Made by a program: the position numbers and the translations under genes. A stretch of DNA of 33,192 nucleotides from Bacteroidota bacterium (lineage in GTDB: Bacteria; Bacteroidota; Bacteroidia; Chitinophagales; Saprospiraceae). Shown here piece after piece: positions 24,837 through 31,495 of the stretch. How positions within the stretch are numbered: the stretch's first letter is position 1; each line of letters begins with the position of its first letter. The DNA is taken from NCBI GenBank assembly GCA_029557915.1, contig JAKQHS010000053.1:1-33192 (forward strand), given 5' to 3'. The notes beneath the pieces were generated by a model. The model was given only the letters and a program-made list of their open reading frames with translations, did not search any database and was not told where the DNA came from.

Positions 24837-24855
24837 AGGGTACAAGTTGCACCCT
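24837..24855. promoter_or_regulatory. Near-palindrome upstream of the DUF488 gene, possible operator
   Basis: AGGGTACAAGTTGCACCCT pairs AGGGT with ACCCT and CAA with TTG around a central G, with one mismatched pair. It lies about 67 bases upstream of the DUF488 start. An operator is plausible but unproven. Confidence 0.35.
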
Positions 24856-24892
24856 TGATCGGTAAATGATTTGGAACAGGGTGCGGTGGGGA

Positions 24893-24953
24893 TTTGGCGC
24901 TTGCCATAGCTTTGGTGTCGTGGTGGGTCTGAGCGGCAATGGCATGTGCCAAA
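24893..24953. repeat. Imperfect stem structure in the island spacer
   Basis: TTTGGCGCTTGCCAT and ATGGCATGTGCCAAA pair as six base pairs, a 3-base internal mismatch and six base pairs, closing a 31-base loop. No T-run follows on either strand, so it is not an ordinary terminator. Confidence 0.6.
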
Positions 24954-25138
24954 TGGACGGGACAAGTCGAAGCACAATCTTCTTAAAAATGCGAAGGGTC
25001 GGCTGTATTAATTTTTAGTATGTCCCACGTTTTAATTTTTTAAAGTCCAAGTTGTCTGCGAAGCCGTTTACTTGTCCCCATGGGAAATCTTTGTTAGAAG
25101 AGTGTCGTCCTTTTATTTTTTGAAACACAATTTGTCCA

Positions 25139-25156
25139 GGCCCTATTGCTACCAAC
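25139..25156 (-). repeat. 18-bp inverted repeat, right copy
   Basis: Plus strand GGCCCTATTGCTACCAAC, the inverted partner of 22811-22828 (16/18). It overlaps the outer edge of the stem structure that ends at the HNH gene's stop codon. Confidence 0.6.
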
Positions 25157-25278
25157 GTTTCGGGGCTTGGCGATGGCGGGCATTTAGAAGCACTAACCTG
25201 TCAGCAAGCACAAATGTAAAAAGAAGCACAGCACTTCAATTAACCACTGCCCGCCTGCTATCGCTAAGCCCTTGTTAG
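25152..25278. repeat. attC-like imperfect stem structure (site A)
   Basis: Outer CCAAC/GTTAG pairs at 25152-25156 and 25274-25278; the next 6 bases on one side face 2 on the other; then GGGCTTGGCGAT (25163-25174) pairs with ATCGCTAAGCCC (25260-25271), four unpaired bases lie on one side, and GGCGGGCA (25175-25182) pairs perfectly with TGCCCGCC (25248-25255). The HNH gene's TAA lies inside the outer box, as in integron cassettes where attC starts at the stop codon. Confidence 0.55.
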
Positions 25279-26087
25279 CGGCTGCTCTTCTTTTCATTTG
25301 GGTCGTCAAGTATTGAAGCATAGTTATTTTCTTTTAGCCATTGTTCGTAACTGTCCGTGCCAGGTCCACCTAAACTAATTGCATATTCTATTCCCATGAT
25401 TGCAATTACAAAGTAGTAGTGGCTCTCTTTGGTCGGAAGTATTTTAAACTCATGTAAAACTTCGTAATCCTGAATTGAAATTAGAGGATGATTAAATCGT
25501 GTTTCTTCTGAATAAATTCGTCTCTGGTGGTATGGCCAAAATTCAACTCCTTGTCCATAACGAGCATATTTTTTTATCTCGTCAAGTCCTGAGTTTGTCA
25601 TTACTTCATCAATCCATCCATCTTCTTTTAGAAGCCAATGTAAAAGTCCTTCAACCGCAACCTTTGCAAGAAACCTTGAAAGTATTTTGTTGTTATCCTC
25701 TGGTTTATCAAATGCAGGGATAATCATGGAACCTTTTGGACTGGAAAAAATTCGTCTTGCTTTTTCCTCATCTTCCATCACGATGATTGTCTTATCCTCT
25801 TTACGGTCAATAATGATGTCTGCTTTTGCAAGTTCAGGTGAAATGATAAATGCATTTTCAATTGGCACTCGTCCTTTCTTACTCTCTATTCTTGCTCTGT
25901 GTCTAACATTTCTAAAATAAGGCTGTTCAAGCAATGGCTTTTCTACTTTATTTGCAAAATATTGATTACAGCTGTCGCACACCAGTCCTTTAGGCAATAC
26001 TTGGTCTTTGTTTCCTAAGCTCTCAGGAATAATGTGTTCAACACTTTTTGAGTTGTCGCTATTTTGTTTGCAAAAAAGACAGTTCAT
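25275..26087 (-). CDS. HNH endonuclease
   Basis: 270 aa. The N-terminal 45 residues form a zinc-bound HNH module: Cys3 and Cys6 (CLFC), Glu17-His18 in SVEHIIPESLG, and Cys37, Cys40, Asn41 in CDSCNQYF. HNH nucleases cut DNA using one metal ion. The remaining ~220 residues are a mixed helical/strand domain I do not recognise, with GPGTDSYEQWLKENNY near the end. The start overlaps the stop of the HEPN-like frame by four bases (ATGA), implying coupled translation. The stop codon sits inside an attC-like stem. A role in defence is inferred from family and setting. Confidence 0.85.
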   Translation of the reverse strand: MNCLFCKQNSDNSKSVEHIIPESLGNKDQVLPKGLVCDSCNQYFANKVEKPLLEQPYFRNVRHRARIESKKGRVPIENAFIISPELAKADIIIDRKEDKTIIVMEDEEKARRIFSSPKGSMIIPAFDKPEDNNKILSRFLAKVAVEGLLHWLLKEDGWIDEVMTNSGLDEIKKYARYGQGVEFWPYHQRRIYSEETRFNHPLISIQDYEVLHEFKILPTKESHYYFVIAIMGIEYAISLGGPGTDSYEQWLKENNYASILDDPNEKKSSR

Positions 26088-26398
26088 TTAATACTATCAA
26101 TTGTTAATTTTAATCGTTGCCAAAATTCAATTGTCAGCGAAGGTAAAACTTCATTCAGTTTTATGTCGTCATCAAAAAATCGTTTGCGATTTTTAAATAC
26201 TTTCAGCCTACCATTTTGTAAGTCTGGAAGTAGTATATATTTCTCTACTAACATACCTCCCTTTAATATTTGATAGACCTTTGGCATGTAGTCATAAGAA
26301 GCATTGTGAACAATCTCATTTCTTAAAGTCATTATTGTGTCATGCAGGATCAAATTGTTCGGTCCGGATACCGATACGTTTTTGGCCTTGAGATTCAA
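26084..26398 (-). pseudogene. HEPN-like protein fragment, probably 5'-truncated
   Basis: Open frame of 104 codons from a TTG at 26398; the first ATG is at 26332 (MTLRNEIVHNASYDYMPKVY). R26-N-E-I-V-H31 is an R-x4-H motif, the hallmark of HEPN ribonuclease or nucleotide-handling domains, and the rest is charged and helical. HEPN domains usually carry an extra ~60-100 residues before this motif. Here the sequence upstream is instead a recombinase-like 5' end in another frame, so the gene seems to have lost its start. It overlaps the HNH start by four bases. A short functional protein from the ATG cannot be excluded. Confidence 0.5.
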
Positions 26399-26420
26399 CA
26401 GGAAATATAAAGATCTTCAT
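26340..26420 (-). pseudogene. Putative 5' end of a tyrosine recombinase gene, cut off at the island border
   Basis: The ATG at 26420 opens 26 codons containing QGQKRIGIRTEQFDP, then TGA at 26342-26340. The pattern resembles the N-terminus of Bacteroidota phage-integrase-family recombinases, where such a segment precedes a GRRW-type stretch; that continuation is absent here. The frame breaks where the HEPN-like fragment becomes protein-like, so two broken genes meet at about 26340. Recognition rests on pattern only. Confidence 0.4.
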
Positions 26421-26633
26421 AGTGGTTATATTTTATTTACAGATAAGTCCTTTAGGCCGCCTGAATCAGCGGGTGTTCAATCTGCCGTTTTGCTAAAGTA
26501 TAACCTAAACCTATAATTTTCAAGACATTAGCTGATTTTTTTAAAATTAAGCCTTATTAAACGCTTGTAGTCGGGCATTAACCGTTTGTTGTCGAATGTA
26601 GTCGGATATATTCGTTTGTAGTTGGAATAAATC

Positions 26634-26668
26634 GCGAGAAGCGAGAAGCGAGAAGCAAGAAACGAGAA
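26634..26668. repeat. Five 7-bp repeats (GCGAGAA)
   Basis: GCGAGAA three times, then GCAAGAA and ACGAGAA. The same unit returns as a longer array at 29733-29830, on the other side of ppdK. Confidence 0.85.
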
Positions 26669-26705
26669 TCGTGCTAATGGGAACAACTTGGATTGCTGTT
26701 TTATT

Positions 26706-26746
26706 AAAAAAATGCCATAAATCCCCCTTACCAGGAAATCTATGGC
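26706..26746 (-). terminator. Intrinsic terminator downstream of ppdK
   Basis: On the minus strand the arms GCCATAGATTTCC (26746-26734) and GGGATTTATGGC (26725-26714) form a stem with two internal mismatches, followed by one T-rich tail of seven T (26712-26706). Its distance from the ppdK stop (about 25 bases) fits. Confidence 0.75.
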
Positions 26747-26771
26747 TTGTTTCGACTCAAATGGTTTAAAC

Positions 26772-29561
26772 TTATTTTTTCCTAACAGGCTTGACCGGAT
26801 TCTCCAGCGCCGCCTGAGCCGCGGCCAGCCTGGCGATGGGCACCCTGAAGGGAGAACAACTCACATAGGTCATGCCGATCCGGTGGCAGAATTTGACGCT
26901 TTCGGGATCGCCGCCATGCTCTCCGCAGATGCCCACTTTAAGGCCGGGTTTTACGGCCCTGCCGCGCTCGGTCCCGAATTTGATCAGTTCGCCTACCCCG
27001 GCCTGGTCGATGGTCTGGAAAGGATCGTCATGAAGGATGCCCTGGTCGAGGTAGACGGGCAGGAAGCCCCCCACATCGTCCCGGCTGAATCCAAAACTCA
27101 TCTGGGTGAGGTCATTGGTGCCAAAGCTGAAGAAATCGGCCACCTCGGCCATGTGCCCGGCCTTGAGGGCAGCCCTGGGGATCTCGATCATGGTGCCGTA
27201 GGAATAAGGGATTTTATTGATCTTCTTTTTGGCGCAAACCTCCTTATAGATGGCGTCCACGATTTTTTTCTGGTGGATCAGTTCGTTTGCGCTACAGGTC
27301 ACGGGGACCATGATTTCGGGGAAGACCTTTTTACCTTGTTTGATCAGTTCGGCTGCGCCTTCGAGGATGGCGCGGACCTGCATCTCGGTAATCTCAGGAT
27401 AGGAGATGCCGAGGCGGACCCCGCGATGACCCAGCATCGGGTTGTTTTCATGCAGGGCCAGCACCCGTCTGCGGAGGATGCCCATGCTGATGCCGAGCTC
27501 TTTACTCAGCTGGTGCAGTTTTTCGCTGTCGTGGGGCACAAATTCGTGAAGAGGCGGGTCGAGGAGGCGGATGGTGACCGGGTGTCCGGCCATGACCGCC
27601 ATGGTAGCTTTGGTATCCTTCTTCACGAATTCAAACAATTCATTGATGGCGGTCCGGCGCTCGGGCTCGTTTTTACTCATGATCATTTTCCGCAGGAGAA
27701 AGAGGGGCCGGTCGCTGCCTTCACCGTAAAACATATGTTCGGTTCGGAACAGGCCAATACCCTCCGCGCCAAATGCCAGGCCCTGGGCGGCATCCTTGGG
27801 GGTGTCGGCATTGGTGCGTACCCCCATTACTTTCACTTTGTCCACCAGGCGCATCAGGTCTTTATAGGATTTGTTTTTTCCCAGGTCGGTGGCGATGAGG
27901 GGGAGCTGGCCGTGATAGACCAGGCCTTTGGTCCCGTTGAGGCTAATCCAATCGCCTTCGCGGACGGTGATGCCGCTTTTGGTCTTGAAGGTCTTGGATT
28001 CATGGTGGATTTCGATCTCTCCGCAACCGACGATGCAACACCGGCCCCAGCCGCGGGCTACGAGGGCGGCGTGCGAGGTCATGCCTCCTTTCGTGGTCAG
28101 GATGGCCTGGGATTTGTGCATGCCGTCCACGTCTTCGGGCGAGGTGTCTTCCCTGACCAGGATTACTTTTTCTCCTTTCTGGCTCCAGGCGACGGCCTCA
28201 TCGGATGAAAATACGACCTTGCCTACGGCTCCTCCCGGGCCGGCCGGCAGGCCTTTGGCTATGGGTTTGGTGACCAATTCCACTTTAGGATCAAACATAG
28301 GCAGCAGGAGTTCCACCAGCTGATTCGGGGATACCCGCCGGATGGCGGTTTCCAGGTCGATCAGTTTTTGGCCATGCATTTCGGTGGCCATGCGTACGGC
28401 GGCGATGCCGTTGCGCTTACCCACCCGGCACTGCAGCATATAGAGTCTTCCTTTTTCAATGGTAAACTCTATATCCTGCATGTCCCGGTAATGTTGTTCC
28501 AGCCTTTTCTGGTAGCCAAACAATTCTTTATAAAGCTTGGGCATCCGTTTTTCCAGGGAAGGCAGGTGTTTGCTCTGGTCGTTTTTGGAATATTCATTGA
28601 TAGGGGCGGGGGTGCGGATGCCGGCTACCACATCTTCGCCCTGAGCATTGACGAGGTATTCGCCGTAGAAGCGGTTTTCACCGTTGCCCGGGTTGCGGGT
28701 GAAGGCCACGCCGGTGGCGCTGTCGTCGCCCATATTGCCGAAGACCATGGATTGCACGTTGACGGCTGTGCCCCAGGCATCCGGGATTTTTTCAATGCGG
28801 CGGTATTCGACCGCCCGTTTGCCGTTCCAGCTGCTGAAGACAGCCCCGATGCTGCCCCAAAGTTGTTCCCAGGGATCTTCGGGGAAGGCTTTGCCGAGAC
28901 TGGCTTTGATGGTGGTTTTAAAGTCTTTGACCAGTTCTTTCAGATCGGCCGCCGGAATAAAATCGTCACTGGGATAATTTTTTGAGTTGCGCAGGTTTTC
29001 CAGTTTTTCATCCAGTTTCTTGCGGATGCCTTTACCGTTTTTCACTTCCACACCGGCCCCTTTTTCCATCACTACGTCGGCATACATCATGATCAGCCTG
29101 CGGTAGGCGTCGTAGGCAAAACGTTCATTGCCCCCGGACTGGTCGATGAGGCCCTGGATGGTTTTTTCAGTGAGGCCTACGTTGAGCACGGTTTCCATCA
29201 TGCCGGGCATGGAACGCCGGGCGCCGGAACGGATGGACAAGAGGAGCGGATTTTTAAGATCACCAAAGACCTTTCCCGTCAGTTTTTCCATCTTGATGAT
29301 GCTGTTTTTTACTTCGGCATCCAAAGTGGGAGGATAGGATTTCTTGTGGTCATAATAATAAGTGCAGACCTCGGTGGTCACCGTAAAACCCGGGGGTACG
29401 GGGAGCCGCAGGGCCGGGTGGCCGGCCATTTCGGCCAGGTTGGCGCCCTTGCCGCCCAAAAGATTTTTCATGGATTCATTGCCGTCGGCCCGGCCCCCGC
29501 CAAAAAAGTAGACGTATTTAGGTGTCTTGCCAGCGGGTTTTTTGGAAGTTGATTTTTTCAT
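26772..29561 (-). CDS. ppdK: Pyruvate, phosphate dikinase
   Basis: 929 aa, near the usual 870-930. Reversibly converts pyruvate, ATP and phosphate to phosphoenolpyruvate, AMP and diphosphate in the cytoplasm. N-terminal ATP-grasp domain: GNESMKNLLGGKGANLAEMA, RSGARRSMPGMMETVLNVGL, TGVAFTRNPGNGE. The swivelling phosphohistidine domain has His497 in KGGMTSHAALVARGWG. The C-terminal PEP-utilising TIM barrel includes GLFRTEHMF and the catalytic Cys879 in GICGEHGGDP. The N-terminus (~14 residues) is Lys/Ser-rich. It is a single-gene unit with repeats upstream and a terminator downstream. It serves gluconeogenesis or diphosphate-linked glycolysis. Confidence 0.97.
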   Translation of the reverse strand: MKKSTSKKPAGKTPKYVYFFGGGRADGNESMKNLLGGKGANLAEMAGHPALRLPVPPGFTVTTEVCTYYYDHKKSYPPTLDAEVKNSIIKMEKLTGKVFGDLKNPLLLSIRSGARRSMPGMMETVLNVGLTEKTIQGLIDQSGGNERFAYDAYRRLIMMYADVVMEKGAGVEVKNGKGIRKKLDEKLENLRNSKNYPSDDFIPAADLKELVKDFKTTIKASLGKAFPEDPWEQLWGSIGAVFSSWNGKRAVEYRRIEKIPDAWGTAVNVQSMVFGNMGDDSATGVAFTRNPGNGENRFYGEYLVNAQGEDVVAGIRTPAPINEYSKNDQSKHLPSLEKRMPKLYKELFGYQKRLEQHYRDMQDIEFTIEKGRLYMLQCRVGKRNGIAAVRMATEMHGQKLIDLETAIRRVSPNQLVELLLPMFDPKVELVTKPIAKGLPAGPGGAVGKVVFSSDEAVAWSQKGEKVILVREDTSPEDVDGMHKSQAILTTKGGMTSHAALVARGWGRCCIVGCGEIEIHHESKTFKTKSGITVREGDWISLNGTKGLVYHGQLPLIATDLGKNKSYKDLMRLVDKVKVMGVRTNADTPKDAAQGLAFGAEGIGLFRTEHMFYGEGSDRPLFLLRKMIMSKNEPERRTAINELFEFVKKDTKATMAVMAGHPVTIRLLDPPLHEFVPHDSEKLHQLSKELGISMGILRRRVLALHENNPMLGHRGVRLGISYPEITEMQVRAILEGAAELIKQGKKVFPEIMVPVTCSANELIHQKKIVDAIYKEVCAKKKINKIPYSYGTMIEIPRAALKAGHMAEVADFFSFGTNDLTQMSFGFSRDDVGGFLPVYLDQGILHDDPFQTIDQAGVGELIKFGTERGRAVKPGLKVGICGEHGGDPESVKFCHRIGMTYVSCSPFRVPIARLAAAQAALENPVKPVRKK

Positions 29562-29648
29562 ACGTTCAAATTATAGTGCAGAGATAAGCTATTGTGAAAA
29601 AAAGGGATTTTATTAAAATCAGGGGGTGGGATGACTGAGATCATTGGG

Positions 29649-29697
29649 GAGGTTTGAGGTTTGAGGTTAGAGGTGAGAGGTGAGAGGTTAGAGGTAG
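29649..29697. repeat. Seven 7-bp repeats (GAGGTTA type)
   Basis: Units GAGGTTT, GAGGTTT, GAGGTTA, GAGGTGA, GAGGTGA, GAGGTTA, GAGGTAG, upstream of ppdK. Confidence 0.9.
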
Positions 29698-29732
29698 GGG
29701 CGACAGATTCAGGAGGTCGGAGCTAAGGTAGA

Positions 29733-29830
29733 GCGAGAAGCGAGAAGCGAGATGCGAGATGCGAGAAGCGAGAAGCGAGATGTGAGAAGCGAGATGCGAG
29801 AAGCGAGATGCGAGATGCGAGAAGCGAGAT
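29733..29830. repeat. Fourteen 7-bp repeats (GCGAGAA/GCGAGAT)
   Basis: Fourteen unbroken units; the last base alternates irregularly between A and T, and one unit is GTGAGAA. This is the longest array in the window. Confidence 0.93.
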
Positions 29831-29950
29831 GCGAATCTACTGACAACTATAAAATCCTTGTTTGGTCGAGACTTGGCTGGGGCTGGTATACATTTTTAAT
29901 TTACTATTATTATTGGGAAGGTCGGAGCTAAGCTCCTTCCGAACACTAGA

Positions 29951-29985
29951 GTGAGAAGCGAGATGCCAGAATCGAGTTGTGAGCC
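29951..29985. repeat. Five degenerate 7-bp repeats related to GCGAGAA
   Basis: GTGAGAA, GCGAGAT, GCCAGAA, TCGAGTT, GTGAGCC; a worn relative of the 29733 array. Confidence 0.65.
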
Positions 29986-29990
29986 GACTG

Positions 29991-30032
29991 ACTATTGACT
30001 ATTGACTATTGACTATTGACTATTGACTATTG
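29991..30032. repeat. Six perfect 7-bp repeats (ACTATTG) running into purN
   Basis: Six exact copies. On the minus strand the unit reads CAATAGT; the last four codons of purN, including TAG at 30022-30020, are inside the array. Confidence 0.93.
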
Positions 30033-30592
30033 AAATATTCCTCAATCACCCTGGGATAATGCGCATATTCCAGTTCATGGACTTTTCGGGCGATCTCTTC
30101 GGGCAGGTCCTGGGGCGAGAGGGGGCAGGTCGCCTGGAACAGGGTCTTCCCTTCATCATACCGCTCATTCACTTCGTGGATGGTGATGCCGGTGTGATTT
30201 TCCTTGTTTTTCCAGACGGCTTCATGCACATGCATGCCGTACATGCCCTTGCCTCCGTATTTGGGGAGCAGGGCGGGATGGATATTGATGATGGCGTGAG
30301 GGTAGTTCTCTATCAGATAGGTGGGGACCAGCCAGAGGAAACCCGCCAGGACAATGCCGTCGATTTGATAATCAGTCAGGCTTTTTACAAGACTTTCGCC
30401 GGAACCGTAATATTCTTTTTTATCAAGGACCAGGGAGGGGATGCCTTCGTTCCTGGCAATGTCAAGCACTCCTGCTTTCTCATGACTGGACACGATCAGG
30501 CGGATGCGGATGCTTTTGGATTGCCGGAAATACCGGATGATGTTCTGGGCATTGCTGCCGCGCCCGGAGGCGAAAATAGCAAGGGATTTCAC
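30020..30592 (-). CDS. purN: Phosphoribosylglycinamide formyltransferase
   Basis: 190 aa, close to the usual ~200. Transfers a formyl group from 10-formyl-tetrahydrofolate to GAR in purine synthesis (cytoplasm). Seen: LAIFASGRGSNAQNII for substrate binding, DGIVLAGFLWLVP, and the catalytic set Asn103, His105 (IINIHPALLPKYGGKGMYGM) and Asp146 (ERYDEGKTLFQ). The start is 6 bases after porD stops, so it is the last gene of the bamD-rpoZ-coaBC-porD unit. The C-terminal residues are encoded by a 7-bp repeat. Confidence 0.96.
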   Translation of the reverse strand: MKSLAIFASGRGSNAQNIIRYFRQSKSIRIRLIVSSHEKAGVLDIARNEGIPSLVLDKKEYYGSGESLVKSLTDYQIDGIVLAGFLWLVPTYLIENYPHAIINIHPALLPKYGGKGMYGMHVHEAVWKNKENHTGITIHEVNERYDEGKTLFQATCPLSPQDLPEEIARKVHELEYAHYPRVIEEYFNSQ

Positions 30593-30598
30593 CGGACT

Positions 30599-31495
30599 TT
30601 ACTGGTAGATGGCCTGGTATTTGGAAGCCGAGGAAGGTTCGAGGCGGTTGAGGATATTGAAGATCAGGTCCTGCTGGGGTTTGTCCGCCTTTTTGAAGAT
30701 CTCCACCAGTTCGCTGGTCTTGGCATCGACAAAAAGCTGGATCCAGTTGCCGACCGGATAGTTCCTTTTGGCAAGGTCAATGGATTCCATGGCCCGCTGA
30801 ATGGCCTTGCGGCCTTCGGTTGCATTTTCATGCATCAGGTCCAGTCCGAGCCGGTGGTACTGGTACCAGGCCTGGCGCATGGGCCGCAGGCGCGGGCTGA
30901 GGATGGACTCGATCAGCCAGTACCGGTTGCGGTTGCCGTCGCCGGCTTTCCAGCCGGAAGCATTGACATTCGCCGGGATCTGGTTTACAATATTCTGGCA
31001 GATCAGGAAATAATCGTTTCCCCCGTTCAGGGAAAAACTTTCATAATCCAGTCCCAGGATGATATTGATATAAAAGGCCAGGATGGCCGTGAACTGGTCG
31101 GTGTAGGAGTTTTGCACATAATTCAAGGGTCGGTTGGGTTCATAGTTGAAGGTGATCTCCCGGTCGATGTAGTTGATGAGCGTCGTTTCGTAATTGCTGC
31201 CAAAAACAGGACGGGAGGCGGCCACGGTGAGGTCGGCCTTAAAGGTATTGGAGCCCAGTTCCTCCTTTATGGTGAGCAGGAAATTGCATTTGATGCGTTC
31301 CTGGTTTGCAAATTTGTCGTTGGTCCAGGTCCGCGTATTGATGAACTGCCTGGCATCTTCTTCCAGGTCGCGGAATACGGCGGGGTCCGTGTTCTGCAGC
31401 TTGGGGGTGGATACTTTGAACTGGGCAATCAATTCCTGTGCGGAGAGGCTCACGGCAAGTGCCAGACCCCAAAAGATCATCAGGTATTTCTTCAT
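30599..31495 (-). CDS. porD: Type IX secretion-associated protein PorD (DUF4835)
   Basis: 298 aa. Signal peptide MKKYLMIFWGLALAVSLSAQ. The mature protein has the DUF4835 pattern: FRDLEEDARQFINTRTWTND, IKCNFLLTIKEE, ASRPVFGSNYETTLINYIDR, FILAFYINIILGLDYES-like helix, and RYWLIESILSPRLRPMRQAW. PorD is a periplasmic protein needed for type IX secretion and gliding in Bacteroidota, with an unclear molecular role. The start overlaps the coaBC stop by four bases, and the order after rpoZ and coaBC is the one conserved in the phylum. Confidence 0.92.
   Translation of the reverse strand: MKKYLMIFWGLALAVSLSAQELIAQFKVSTPKLQNTDPAVFRDLEEDARQFINTRTWTNDKFANQERIKCNFLLTIKEELGSNTFKADLTVAASRPVFGSNYETTLINYIDREITFNYEPNRPLNYVQNSYTDQFTAILAFYINIILGLDYESFSLNGGNDYFLICQNIVNQIPANVNASGWKAGDGNRNRYWLIESILSPRLRPMRQAWYQYHRLGLDLMHENATEGRKAIQRAMESIDLAKRNYPVGNWIQLFVDAKTSELVEIFKKADKPQQDLIFNILNRLEPSSASKYQAIYQ

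Larger units (their letters stand above)
24771..25274. other. 504-bp noncoding spacer in the island
   Basis: No gene. It holds a near-palindrome at 24837-24855, a stem structure at 24893-24953, one copy of the 18-bp inverted repeat at 25139-25156 and most of a longer stem (25152-25278). The promoter of the DUF488 pair should be here. Confidence 0.7.
26421..26771. other. Intergenic region between the island and ppdK
   Basis: No gene. Contents: a loose direct repeat CGYTTGTWGTYG (three copies, about 26560-26630), a 7-bp repeat array and a terminator, both listed separately. Confidence 0.7.
29562..30019. other. Repeat-filled 458-bp intergenic region upstream of ppdK
   Basis: No gene. It carries four 7-bp repeat arrays (listed separately) and a 14-bp direct repeat AGGTCGGAGCTAAG at 29714-29727 and 29919-29932. 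The ppdK promoter must lie here, but no clear TAnnTTTG element is seen. Confidence 0.8.

Noticed and set aside
26742-28208. A 488-codon plus-strand frame opposite ppdK
   Set aside because: Antisense shadow of a certain gene, with no signal, motif or start context.
29733-29830. CRISPR-like array
   Set aside because: Units are 7 bases with no spacers; it is a simple tandem repeat.
29915-29940. Hairpin GGAAGG...CCTTCC between ppdK and purN considered as a terminator for purN
   Set aside because: The stem needs a bulge, the loop is only about one base, and no T-run follows on the minus strand.
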